DNA of 64,000 nucleotides from Phyllobacterium sp. YR531. Lineage in GTDB: Bacteria; Pseudomonadota; Alphaproteobacteria; Rhizobiales; Rhizobiaceae. The position numbers and the translations under genes are program-made. The stretch lies in contig NZ_AKIZ01000016.1 of NCBI RefSeq assembly GCF_000282595.1, positions 558,001-622,000 of the forward strand, given 5' to 3'. The notes beneath the pieces are model-generated. The model searched no databases, had not been told where the DNA came from, and worked only from the letters and a program-made list of their open reading frames with translations. Below are positions 1 through 7,795 of this stretch, in pieces. The number at the start of each line of letters is the position of its first letter. Position 1 is the stretch's first letter.

Positions 1-731
1 TTGTCGATTACTATATGGGGGACGAAGGCTGGACGTTCTCAGGGCAGGATAGTGCCACGGCCGACCATCTGTTCGGTTACAGCCGTCTGCACGAAGTCTA
101 TACCCGTGCCGACGCCAACTATTCAGGACGTGTCACCGTACCAGTGCTTTGGGACAAGCAACAGAACACCATAGTCTCCAATGAATCCTCTGAAATCATC
201 CGCATGCTTAACTCCGCATTCAACGAGTTTGGTGATGCAGATTTGGACTTCTATCCGCAAGAACTGCGCGGAGAGGTCGACGCCATCAATGCGCTGGTTT
301 ACCCGAACATCAATAACGGGGTCTACCGCGCAGGTTTTGCTACCACACAGCCAGCTTACGAAGAAGCTTTCATCCAGTTATTTGGAGCATTGGACGAGAT
401 CGAGCAAAGATTGGCCAAACAGCGCTATCTGACTGGAAACCGTTTGACCGAAGCAGATTGGCGCCTCTTTACAACACTCCTGCGCTTTGACCCGGTCTAT
501 GTCGGTCATTTCAAATGCAACCGACAGCGTATTGCGGACTATACCAATCTTTCAAACTATACCCGTGAACTATATCAGGTTCCCGGCGTCGCACCGACTG
601 TCAACATGCAGCACATCAAAGGGCATTACTACGAAAGTCACAAAACGATCAATCCAACCGGTATCGTTCCTGTTGGACCCGAGATTGATTATGCCGCACC
701 GCATGATCGGGATCGCTTCGAACAGGCGTGA
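1..731 (+). CDS. Glutathionyl-hydroquinone reductase, 5' end cut
   Basis: This is the C-terminal part (about 242 residues) of an omega-like glutathione S-transferase of the YqjG/PcpF/ECM4 family, cytoplasmic enzymes that reduce glutathionyl-hydroquinones with glutathione. The reading frame is open to the window edge, with residues VDYY before the first ATG at 15, so the real start is upstream. Family features seen are the segment GRVTVPVLWD followed by NESSEIIRMLN, and a helical C-terminal GST domain with TEADWRLFTTLLRFD. Family members are about 320 residues, so roughly the first 80, including the catalytic cysteine, are missing from view. The stop codon abuts the stop of the convergent Nudix gene with no spacer. 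Confidence 0.88.
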   Translation, partial: VDYYMGDEGWTFSGQDSATADHLFGYSRLHEVYTRADANYSGRVTVPVLWDKQQNTIVSNESSEIIRMLNSAFNEFGDADLDFYPQELRGEVDAINALVYPNINNGVYRAGFATTQPAYEEAFIQLFGALDEIEQRLAKQRYLTGNRLTEADWRLFTTLLRFDPVYVGHFKCNRQRIADYTNLSNYTRELYQVPGVAPTVNMQHIKGHYYESHKTINPTGIVPVGPEIDYAAPHDRDRFEQA

Positions 732-1202
732 CTACCAAAACAATGGTGGCTCCAGTCCGCCCAGTATTTCTGAAAGCCTTTGCCGGGTAGAGGGCGTAGT
801 ATCCTCCGGCAAGGCATCCAGTTTGAAGAACCCTGCTTCGGCAATCTCGCGATTGGCAGCAAATGGAGCAATCTGGCGAAAGGACCTGCAGACATAAAGC
901 GCCACATGATCACGTTTGGACGCGTGGGCATTGTGGTAGATGGCAAAGAGTTCAGGACGCGCGGTCAATTCGATATTGCCCTCTTCCATAAGTTCCTTGG
1001 CCAGTGTCTGCTCAACAGTATGACCTGTTTCAACGCCTCCGCCCGGGAACTGCCAACCGCCAACATAGGTGTGGCGGATCAGAAAAACTGAATTTGCAGC
1101 TTCATCCAGAACAACCCCGCGCGCGCCTAAAGTCATTGGGCGGCGAAGCAGAAAATAGGTGTGGAAAAGACGGTGGCGCCACTTGGGATGCTTTTCAGCC
1201 AT
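732..1202 (-). CDS. Nudix hydrolase with an altered Nudix box
   Basis: This 156-residue protein is a single Nudix domain, the family that hydrolyses nucleoside diphosphates linked to other moieties. The box is recognisable near residues 52-75 (GGGVETGHTVEQTLAKELMEE), but it departs from Gx5Ex7REUxEExGU. H replaces the first E, K replaces R, and the end reads EEGNI rather than EExG. The two metal-binding glutamates of the LMEE segment remain, so it may still be active. The substrate cannot be assigned. The ATG at 1202 gives a normal domain length. It converges on the glutathionyl-hydroquinone reductase gene. Confidence 0.85.
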   Translation of the reverse strand: MAEKHPKWRHRLFHTYFLLRRPMTLGARGVVLDEAANSVFLIRHTYVGGWQFPGGGVETGHTVEQTLAKELMEEGNIELTARPELFAIYHNAHASKRDHVALYVCRSFRQIAPFAANREIAEAGFFKLDALPEDTTPSTRQRLSEILGGLEPPLFW

Positions 1203-1287
1203 GATGCGCTGTTTTCAATGGAACTGTCTGACCATGCGACGGTTGTATCACTGGATTCCTGTTGAATAGTCTCATAAAGCTGAACTG

Positions 1288-2193
1288 ATGTTCCGTCTTG
1301 CACATATCTCCGACATCCATCTGTCACCCCTGCCCGCGCTTACTTTGCGTGAGCTGATTTCAAAACGTATTACCGGCTATATCAACTGGCGCTCAAATCG
1401 CAAAGGCGTGATGACTGGCGGCACCCTTGATGTATTGACGGCAGAGCTCAAGGCAGAACATCCGGACCACATTGCGGTTACAGGTGACCTTGTAAATCTT
1501 GCGCTTGATGAAGAGCTTGAGACGGCACAACGCTGGCTCAAGACATTAGGCAAACCTGAGGATGTATCAGTCGTACCGGGCAATCATGATGCTTATGTTC
1601 CCGGCGCGCTGAAGAAGACACGGCGCTTTTGGGAAGCATGGATGCGAGGAGACAAACAGGCAGCCGAAAACCTGCCTGTCGAGTTTCCTTATCTGCGTGT
1701 GCGTGGGGATGTTGCACTGATAGGCGTATCCTCAGCGCGCGCCACCGCCCCATTCATGGCGACCGGTGATCTCAGATCAAAGCAGGCGAAGAAACTGGCC
1801 GAAATTTTAGCTGAAACCGGCAAACGCGGCCTGTTTCGCATCATCATGATTCATCACCCTCCCGTCCGGGGAGCAGCGCCTTCCCATAAGCGGCTGCTTG
1901 GCATTGGCCTGTTCCAGCGTATTGTACGTCAGCACGGCGCCGAGCTTGTTCTCCACGGTCACACCCATCTCGCGACGCGTTATGACATCAATGGCCCGAA
2001 TTGGACTGTTCCAGTGATATGCGTTCCTTCCGCAAGCCAAAGCTTTGCGGGGAGCCATAAACCGCCTGCTGCCTACAACATGTTCACAATTGAAAAAACC
2101 AATGCCGGCTGGTCATGCCATATGAAACAGCGCGGTGTGGTTGACGCGCAGATAAACATCCAGACTATTCGCGAAGATGATTTATGGGGCTAA
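1288..2193 (+). CDS. Calcineurin-like metallophosphoesterase
   Basis: This 301-residue protein is predicted to be a dinuclear-metal phosphoesterase. All core motifs are visible in order: SDIH near residue 8, GDLVN near 66, VPGNHD near 97, IHHPP near 188 and HGHTH near 219. There is no signal peptide or membrane segment, so it is probably cytoplasmic. Relatives act on nucleotides, cyclic nucleotides or phospholipid headgroups, and sequence alone does not say which. The ATG at 1288 has no strong ribosome-binding site, but it gives the expected distance to the first motif. It is divergent from the upstream Nudix gene with an 85-base gap. Confidence 0.85.
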   Translation: MFRLAHISDIHLSPLPALTLRELISKRITGYINWRSNRKGVMTGGTLDVLTAELKAEHPDHIAVTGDLVNLALDEELETAQRWLKTLGKPEDVSVVPGNHDAYVPGALKKTRRFWEAWMRGDKQAAENLPVEFPYLRVRGDVALIGVSSARATAPFMATGDLRSKQAKKLAEILAETGKRGLFRIIMIHHPPVRGAAPSHKRLLGIGLFQRIVRQHGAELVLHGHTHLATRYDINGPNWTVPVICVPSASQSFAGSHKPPAAYNMFTIEKTNAGWSCHMKQRGVVDAQINIQTIREDDLWG

Positions 2194-2212
2194 GCAAAGC
2201 TGGCGCGATCGC

Positions 2213-2827
2213 TTAAAAGTACTGCGCAAACCGATCCCAAAAAGCCACTACAAGTACTCCCGTACCTACCGCTGCTCCGATCAAAAACCAATACGTGGCG
2301 GTAATAAATGAGCTCAGTCGCGATCGTTGTTTAATTACCGGAGCAACTGGAGATAGCTCGGGGTTAAAATCCTGGCGTGGTGAATCTTTTACAGGTTTTG
2401 CGTCGGTCAAACCGATACGGCTGCCCTCCATCATCTGCTGCCGTTCAACAATCCGCTCTGCAATGTAATTGGTCACCGCATCAGCTATCGGTCTTATATC
2501 AGTAGCTTCAGCAACCAGCACCCTTCCATGCCTGGTATCACGGACAAAACGATAAGTCCGTCGATCTCTGGCCATCGTAACATGCGATGTTACATCGATC
2601 CATAAACGCGGTTGCTGCCCTTTGGACACTGCAAACTGCCACTGCGGATCATCGACAGGCACATCATCAAAAACTTCCTGCAAATCCTGCGCAAGAACCT
2701 CAATACGGGCCAGATCAGCTTCCTTCGCATCCGTGATGAAGTCGTTCCGATCAGCAGCAGCAAGTTGTGCACCGCGCACCGCTTCCGCAAGGCTCAATCT
2801 ATCTCTGGGATTTGAGTTCTCTTTCAT
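2213..2827 (-). CDS. Conserved protein with a C-terminal membrane anchor
   Basis: No family is recognised. The 204-residue product has a polar, charged body and one hydrophobic segment at the C terminus (about residues 176-197, containing WFLIGAAVGTGVLVVAFW) followed by a short charged tail. This suggests a tail-anchored inner-membrane protein facing the cytoplasm. The open frame extends upstream to 2890, but AAGGA lies eight bases before the ATG at 2827, so that start was chosen. The body carries DVTSHVTMARDRRTYRFVRDTRHGRVL, split here by no obvious domain border. It lies 178 bases upstream of leuA's terminator on the opposite side from leuA's promoter. Confidence 0.7.
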   Translation of the reverse strand: MKENSNPRDRLSLAEAVRGAQLAAADRNDFITDAKEADLARIEVLAQDLQEVFDDVPVDDPQWQFAVSKGQQPRLWIDVTSHVTMARDRRTYRFVRDTRHGRVLVAEATDIRPIADAVTNYIAERIVERQQMMEGSRIGLTDAKPVKDSPRQDFNPELSPVAPVIKQRSRLSSFITATYWFLIGAAVGTGVLVVAFWDRFAQYF

Positions 2828-2975
2828 CGGTTCCTTCAAGTTGAATCGACCGGTTTTTGAACGAAGTTCCGGGCTACTGATCATTAGCAACCCATCCCCC
2901 TCAATGCACCTGAAACTTGTCAGAATGAGGCCAACCCTTCGACTTAAGCAAAGGATTGGGCCGAATTATTTAGCC

Positions 2976-3001
2976 GATAAAAATAAGCAGAACAGCCTGC
3001 T
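2976..3001 (-). terminator. Terminator after leuA
   Basis: On the minus strand, just past the leuA stop codon, AGCAG and CTGCT pair around a six-base loop and are followed by TTATTTTTA. This is a short but plausible Rho-independent terminator. Confidence 0.5.
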
Positions 3002-3004
3002 GCA

Positions 3005-4708
3005 CTATTTCGCTATGATGCGATTGGCAGCGGAAACAATGCCTTCAAGCGATGCGGTCACAATATTCTTGTTAATCCCTGCACCGAAGATTTTTCCACC
3101 AGGATGCTCGATTTCCATATAGCTGATGGCAGCCGCATCGGAGCCACGTTGGAGCGAGTGCTCTGAATAGTTGGCCACCGACATTTTAAAGCCGAGATAA
3201 TGCGAAAGCGCGTCAATGAAGCCATCGACTGGTCCAGTGCCCCTGCCCTCGATACGCTTTGTTTCACCACCATCGGTTATTTCGGCTGACAATATTCGAA
3301 CACCCTTACGTTCAGTATCCGGATAGGTATGGTGATCGACGAATTTCAGCCTTGCATCTGGCTGGTCGACATAGAGTTCCTGAAAACGATCGTAAATGCG
3401 CTTTGAAGGCATTTCCTTGCCTTCTTCATCAGTAATGTTCTGAATATCTTCGCGGAATTCCACCTGCATGCCGCGTGGCAAGTTCAATCCATAGTCAGCC
3501 TGAAGAATGTAGGCGATGCCGCCCTTGCCTGATTGCGAATTGATACGAATAATTGCCTCATAGCTCCTGCCGACATCCTGCGGATCAATTGGCAGGTACG
3601 GAACTTCCCATAAGCTCTTGTTTGCCTGTTTGATCGCCTTCATACCCTTATTGATGGCATCCTGATGCGAACCGGAGAAAGCCGTATAAACCAGTTCACC
3701 GACATAGGGGTGACGTTCCGGGATAATCAGCTGATTTGAGTATTCGTAGACTTCTTTCATCCGGTTGATATCCGAACAATCAATCTCAGGATCGACACCC
3801 TGTGTGAACATGTTCAACGCCAAGGTTACAATATCGACATTACCTGTGCGCTCGCCATTGCCAAATAATGTACCTTCGACACGATCAGCACCCGCCATCA
3901 AGCCAAGTTCCGTTGCAGCGATGCCGGTCCCGCGGTCATTGTGCGGATGCAATGAAATGATCAGATTTTCACGATTGTCGAGCTGGCGACACATCCATTC
4001 AATGCGGTCGGCATAGATGTTGGGCGTCGACATCTCGACGGTCGATGGCAAGTTGATGATGAGCTTGTTGTCCGGGGTTGGTTTGACGATCTCGGTGACT
4101 GCGTTGCATATCTCCAAGGCCACTTCCAGTTCTGTACCCGTAAAGCTTTCGGGCGAATATTCGAACCGGAAGCCGCCACCAGCCTTGGCGGCCATGTCCG
4201 TGATCATTTTCGCGGCATCGGTGGCGATGCTCTTGATCCCATTCACATCCTTATTGAACACAACCCGCCGCTGCAATTCGCTGGTGGAGTTATAAAAATG
4301 CACAATGGGTTTATGTGCGCCCTGCAGTGATTCAAACGTACGAGTAATCAATTCGGGGCGGCACTGAACGAGCACCTGCAATGACACATCCGACCCCGGA
4401 TTGCCTTCTTCGACACACCAGCGGGCAAAGTCAAAATCTGTTTGCGATGCTGAAGGAAATCCGATTTCGATTTCCTTGAAACCCATGTCCAGCAACAGTG
4501 CAAACATGCGCACCTTGCGGTCATGTCCCATGGGATCGACCAGGGCCTGGTTGCCGTCGCGCAGATCAACAGAACACCAGATCGGTGCCTTGTTAATGCG
4601 TTTTGAAGGCCACTGCCGATCTTGCAAATCAACAAAGGGATAGGGTTCATATTTCTTGTGTGCGTCGGGCATTCCCACAACTGATCGGGGGGCAACTGTA
4701 TCGGTCAT
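3005..4708 (-). CDS. leuA: 2-isopropylmalate synthase
   Basis: LeuA condenses acetyl-CoA with 2-oxoisovalerate, the first committed step of leucine synthesis. The 567-residue length and the N-terminal extension before the TIM barrel fit the long LeuA type. Visible landmarks are WCSVDLRDGNQALVDPM (metal and substrate binding, about residue 44), the SLHPHNDRGTG motif with metal-binding histidines (about 252), and a C-terminal regulatory domain of the LeuA dimer type after about residue 430, expected to bind leucine for feedback inhibition. The ATG at 4708 follows a GAGAAG ribosome-binding site. A leader peptide rich in leucine codons and a hairpin precede it, so expression is probably attenuated by leucine supply. 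Confidence 0.96.
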   Translation of the reverse strand: MTDTVAPRSVVGMPDAHKKYEPYPFVDLQDRQWPSKRINKAPIWCSVDLRDGNQALVDPMGHDRKVRMFALLLDMGFKEIEIGFPSASQTDFDFARWCVEEGNPGSDVSLQVLVQCRPELITRTFESLQGAHKPIVHFYNSTSELQRRVVFNKDVNGIKSIATDAAKMITDMAAKAGGGFRFEYSPESFTGTELEVALEICNAVTEIVKPTPDNKLIINLPSTVEMSTPNIYADRIEWMCRQLDNRENLIISLHPHNDRGTGIAATELGLMAGADRVEGTLFGNGERTGNVDIVTLALNMFTQGVDPEIDCSDINRMKEVYEYSNQLIIPERHPYVGELVYTAFSGSHQDAINKGMKAIKQANKSLWEVPYLPIDPQDVGRSYEAIIRINSQSGKGGIAYILQADYGLNLPRGMQVEFREDIQNITDEEGKEMPSKRIYDRFQELYVDQPDARLKFVDHHTYPDTERKGVRILSAEITDGGETKRIEGRGTGPVDGFIDALSHYLGFKMSVANYSEHSLQRGSDAAAISYMEIEHPGGKIFGAGINKNIVTASLEGIVSAANRIIAK

Positions 4709-4793
4709 TTGCTTCTCGTTTCCGGCCGATGCGCATATTTTCTGGCGCAGTCATGGCACTCTTTTAGGCGTTGAACTGAACTTGTAAAGGGAT

Positions 4794-4838
4794 AAGGAGC
4801 GAGAGCCGTTTGGCGGTTTCGACCGCCGGACGCTCCTT
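4794..4838 (-). promoter_or_regulatory. Candidate leuA attenuator hairpin
   Basis: Directly after the leader peptide stop codon, the minus strand carries AAGGAGCG paired perfectly with CGCTCCTT. An inner stem, GGCGGT/ACCGCC, has a CGAA loop. The sequence that follows (ATCCCTTTAC) has only a weak run of T, so it may be a poor intrinsic terminator, a Rho-dependent site or an antiterminator element. Its position between the leader peptide and leuA fits ribosome-mediated attenuation. Confidence 0.6.
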
Positions 4839-4954
4839 CAACGAGCCCGGCGATCGCCAATAAGGTCGAGAAGAAGCGGTAGAAGAAAGGCGCGATTCGT
4901 CAAGCCTGCGAAGGCAGACTGAACATTGGACAAGTTTGTCGGGCGCGTTTTCAT
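4838..4954 (-). CDS. leuL: leuA leader peptide, leucine rich
   Basis: A 38-residue ORF precedes leuA by 129 bases on the same strand. Its centre reads RAFLLPLLLDLIG, with six leucines in eight residues (codons CTT, CTA, CTT, CTT, CTC, CTT). Stalling at scarce leucyl-tRNA would place a ribosome just upstream of the hairpin at 4794-4838. This is the classical layout of an amino-acid biosynthetic leader. An AGGTG ribosome-binding site lies about eight bases before the ATG, within a small hairpin. The function is inferred from position and codon content; the mechanism is known for other amino-acid operons. Confidence 0.72.
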   Translation of the reverse strand: MKTRPTNLSNVQSAFAGLTNRAFLLPLLLDLIGDRRAR

Positions 4955-4957
4955 GGA

Positions 4958-4979
4958 CAAACACCTAAACGAGTGTTTG
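4958..4979 (-). promoter_or_regulatory. Hairpin holding the leader-peptide ribosome-binding site
   Basis: On the minus strand CAAACAC and GTGTTTG pair perfectly around an eight-base loop, ending three bases before the leader ATG. The right arm contains part of the AGGTG Shine-Dalgarno sequence. It may modulate leader translation, or may be the 3' end structure of the upstream hydrolase transcript. Confidence 0.4.
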
Positions 4980-5009
4980 CCGCGATGCAAGGGCTCTTGA
5001 GAAAGACCG

Positions 5010-5954
5010 TTATTTCTTGAGCGAGGCCGTCGCGCCGGATAGCCACTCACTGACGACCTTTACGTCGTCCTTGCCAAGGCCATGGTCCGACTTGATCGAG
5101 CGTGCCTCGACGCGGGCGCCGTGCGAGCGCAACATATCTTCAAGCGCGGGTGCATATGGGGCATAAAGTTGATCGGAAGCGCCGGATACTGTCAGTACAC
5201 GCGCATTGCCGAGGTTGGCGTCAACTGAACCTGTAAGAACCGGCATTGAACGCAACAGCACAGCCTGTTTGACCAAATCCGGATAAAGCATCATCACCGA
5301 GTTAACGAGATTTGCACCGTTCGAATATCCAAGGAATGTCGTGCGATTAAGATCAATCTTGTATTTTACAGTGGCCTGCTTGAGGAAATCAGCAAAGGCT
5401 TGTGCCTCGGACCGAATATCTTTCTGGTCAAAGCTTACCGGCGTCAGACGGCGATACCAGCGATTTGATCCATCCTGAACGACACGGCCACGGACTGCAA
5501 GCAGCAGAGCATCCGGCGCAATTTTTGAGGCAAAGGATACGAGGCTGGTTTCATCCTGACCCGAGCCATGCAAAAGCACGACGGTATCGCCATTTGGAGT
5601 TTCCGGCCGGTAGATGCGATATTTGAAGGACAAATCTTCCTGAAGCGATCCTTCGCTCTGGGGAAGAATTTCGCCTTTAACAGCTTTTTTCAAAATACCT
5701 GTACCACCAGTTGCTAGGATGTTGATGGGTTTCAGCTTTTCTTGAGCTTGAGCGGCGACCTTGCCTTTTGTTGGGCAGGCGTCAGCAGATTCAGCCTTGT
5801 CGATATCAGGCTGAGGATCAATATTTGCCGACAATACTTCTGCCTTGCCCGATTGCAGCTTGTCGCAGTCGGCCGTGCTACGCGCAAACGCAGGTTGAGC
5901 CACTGCGATCAATGAGAGACCAGCAATCAGTGCATAAAGATAAGGTTTACCCAT
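5010..5954 (-). CDS. Secreted alpha/beta hydrolase (esterase-like)
   Basis: This 314-residue protein starts with a Sec signal peptide ending in AVAQPAFA-RS (cleavage near residue 25), so it acts in the periplasm. The rest is an alpha/beta hydrolase of the phospholipase/carboxylesterase or dienelactone hydrolase type. The oxyanion-side segment VVLLHGSGQDE is near residue 127, the nucleophile elbow GYSNGA near 204, an acidic residue sits in GASDQLY near 263, and a histidine in SDHGLG near 294. That completes a Ser-Asp-His triad. The substrate is unknown. It lies 55 bases upstream of the leu leader on the same strand, but nothing links it to leucine synthesis. Confidence 0.85.
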   Translation of the reverse strand: MGKPYLYALIAGLSLIAVAQPAFARSTADCDKLQSGKAEVLSANIDPQPDIDKAESADACPTKGKVAAQAQEKLKPINILATGGTGILKKAVKGEILPQSEGSLQEDLSFKYRIYRPETPNGDTVVLLHGSGQDETSLVSFASKIAPDALLLAVRGRVVQDGSNRWYRRLTPVSFDQKDIRSEAQAFADFLKQATVKYKIDLNRTTFLGYSNGANLVNSVMMLYPDLVKQAVLLRSMPVLTGSVDANLGNARVLTVSGASDQLYAPYAPALEDMLRSHGARVEARSIKSDHGLGKDDVKVVSEWLSGATASLKK

Positions 5955-6200
5955 AAGCTAATCCTAATGGTTAAAGGTTAACTAAATTTGTAAACAGCCG
6001 CGGTCGTCCGCTGGACACTGCCATGCGTATTGGCGATCATTTCCACCATCGGGAAGCGACGCTTTTGCCAAATAAACTTGTCCCCAACTTCGCGTTTTTG
6101 CGCTTTTTTCTGCCCGGAGAGTTCGCATTGCCGGCTGACGTTTCAACCAGCGAGGCATCTATGTCAACATAATTGTAACGAAATCATGACCGCTTGAAAT

Positions 6201-6231
6201 ATTCCGTGACGGAATGTTGCATGACTGCAAC
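6201..6231 (-). repeat. Two abutting perfect hairpins after the nudK-like gene
   Basis: ATTCCG/CGGAAT (three-base loop) is followed without a gap by GTTGCA/TGCAAC (four-base loop). They sit 11-41 bases past the stop of the minus-strand Nudix gene. No T tract follows, so they may protect the 3' end or act as binding sites. The rest of the roughly 290-base gap between 5955 and 6241 shows no coding signal. Confidence 0.5.
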
Positions 6232-6241
6232 CAAACTATCT

Positions 6242-6823
6242 TCAGCGGAACAGTTGTTTCAACTTGAGGTGTTGGAGCAACATGATTGTCTTGGCGTCAA
6301 CGATCTGCCTTCGGGCAATCATTGCCATTGCTTCATCGAGTGTCATCTCAAGGACTTCGATATCCTCGCCCTCGTCCTCATGCCCACCACCATCAGAGAT
6401 TCTGTCGGAGGGATTGTAGGTCGCAATGAAGAAAGCCAAACGTTCGGTAACGCTGCCCGGACTCATGAAAACGTCAAAGACACGCTCGATGTCCCCAAGC
6501 CGGTAACCCAGCTCTTCTTCTGTTTCTTTGCGGGCAGTGGTCTCAGCATCATTGTCATCCAGCAGTCCGGCACAGGCTTCGATCAACATCGGGTCCTGAT
6601 CGACCACGAAAGCCGGGAGCCTGAACTGTCTTGTCAGCAGAACCGTCCCGCGGACCGGATCATAGGGCAATACGGTGGCGCCATTGCCCCGATCGTAAAC
6701 TTCCCGTGTCTGGGTTTCAGCCAATCCATCACGGCGAGTGAAATCATAGGTATATTTGGTGAGCGTTCCCCAATTGTCGGAAAGAAGCTCGGTGGATCTG
6801 ACTTTCACCCGGTGGTCACTCAT
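6242..6823 (-). CDS. Nudix hydrolase, GDP-mannose pyrophosphatase (NudK) type
   Basis: The 193-residue protein resembles the NudK/ADP-sugar pyrophosphatase branch. It has an N-terminal strand-rich dimer domain (WGTLTKYTYDF, then RGNGATVLPYD), LLTRQFRLPAF, and the box GLLDDNDAETTARKETEEEL with the RKE..EE form typical of NudK. Its role would be hydrolysis of nucleotide sugars or ADP-ribose in the cytoplasm. The open frame runs up to 6928, but GGAGCG lies six bases before the ATG at 6823, and the longer version would overlap the upstream transporter by 80 bases. The gap to that transporter is 25 bases, so the two genes are probably cotranscribed. Confidence 0.85.
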   Translation of the reverse strand: MSDHRVKVRSTELLSDNWGTLTKYTYDFTRRDGLAETQTREVYDRGNGATVLPYDPVRGTVLLTRQFRLPAFVVDQDPMLIEACAGLLDDNDAETTARKETEEELGYRLGDIERVFDVFMSPGSVTERLAFFIATYNPSDRISDGGGHEDEGEDIEVLEMTLDEAMAMIARRQIVDAKTIMLLQHLKLKQLFR

Positions 6824-6848
6824 AGCACGCTCCAAAAATTTCGACGAA

Positions 6849-7778
6849 TCAAGCGAAGGGAACAGCAGCTGTACCGATGGGCAGCTTCGCCTCATCTTCC
6901 GGCTCGACATGAATAACAACGCTTGCATCAGGAATGTTCTGCATCAGAGCGTTTTCTATGCGGTCGCAAATGATATGTGCGTCACCAACAGACATGCTTG
7001 CTTCGACAACGAGATGAAACTCGATGAAGGTCATACGTCCAGCAACCCGAGCTTTTAAGTCATGCACTTCCAACGCGCCCCCGGCGTTTGCCGATATGAC
7101 ATCGCGGATACGCATGGTTTCATCGGTCGAGACCCCGCCATCCATCAAACCCTGAACGGAGTTGCTGATAACGCCCCAACCCTGCCATAGGATATTCACC
7201 GCAACGATCATGGCGAGCAGCGGATCAAGAATTGTCCAACCAGTCAGGACAGCGCCCACAAGACCGGCAAAAACGCCCAGCGAAGTGACAACATCGGTCA
7301 TGATATGCTTGCCGTCTGCCAGCAGCGCGGGCGAACGGTGCTTACGCCCGCTTCTGAGCAATAAAGTTGCCCAGACGGCATTAATCATTGACGCACCGCC
7401 ATTGATCGCAAGCCCAAGCCAAGGCTCATCCAGCGTTTTTGGAGTTTCCCAAGCCATCCAGACTTCGCGCAGGATCAACAAGGCGGCAAGGATGATCAGC
7501 ACGCCTTCGATAACCGCAGAAAAGTATTCTGCCTTGTGGTGACCGTAGGGGTGATTTTGATCAGCTGGCTTGTGGCTGACCATAATTGCCCAGAATGCAG
7601 CCAGCGCTGCGACTACATTCACAATGGATTCCAGCGCGTCGGAATACAGCGCGACCGAGCCCGTAACATGATAGGCCATATACTTCAGACCCAACACGGC
7701 AATGCCAATGAAGATCGACCAGAATGCCAACCGGCGAACGGTCGTCTCGCCATTAACTGTCGAGCGTGTATCTATCAT
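6849..7778 (-). CDS. Cation diffusion facilitator family metal transporter
   Basis: This 309-residue inner-membrane protein has about six hydrophobic helices and a cytoplasmic C-terminal domain, the CDF layout for proton-coupled efflux of divalent metals. Family signatures are GSVALYSDALESIVN in helix 2, NHPYGHHKAEYFSA between helices 2 and 3, and LLADGKHIMTDVVTS in helix 5. These supply the acidic and histidine residues of the transport site. The C-terminal domain (about residues 205-295) carries EFHLVVEASMSVGDAH. Zn, Fe or Mn cannot be distinguished by eye. It sits between trpE(G) (17-base gap) and the Nudix gene, possibly in one transcript. Confidence 0.9.
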   Translation of the reverse strand: MIDTRSTVNGETTVRRLAFWSIFIGIAVLGLKYMAYHVTGSVALYSDALESIVNVVAALAAFWAIMVSHKPADQNHPYGHHKAEYFSAVIEGVLIILAALLILREVWMAWETPKTLDEPWLGLAINGGASMINAVWATLLLRSGRKHRSPALLADGKHIMTDVVTSLGVFAGLVGAVLTGWTILDPLLAMIVAVNILWQGWGVISNSVQGLMDGGVSTDETMRIRDVISANAGGALEVHDLKARVAGRMTFIEFHLVVEASMSVGDAHIICDRIENALMQNIPDASVVIHVEPEDEAKLPIGTAAVPFA

Positions 7779-7795
7779 GCTGAAAAGGCCTCGCT

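Noticed and set aside
6194-6916. A 240-codon plus-strand frame over the nudK-like gene.
   Set aside because: It is antisense to a Nudix gene with a complete box and a good ribosome-binding site. Its composition is shadow-like.
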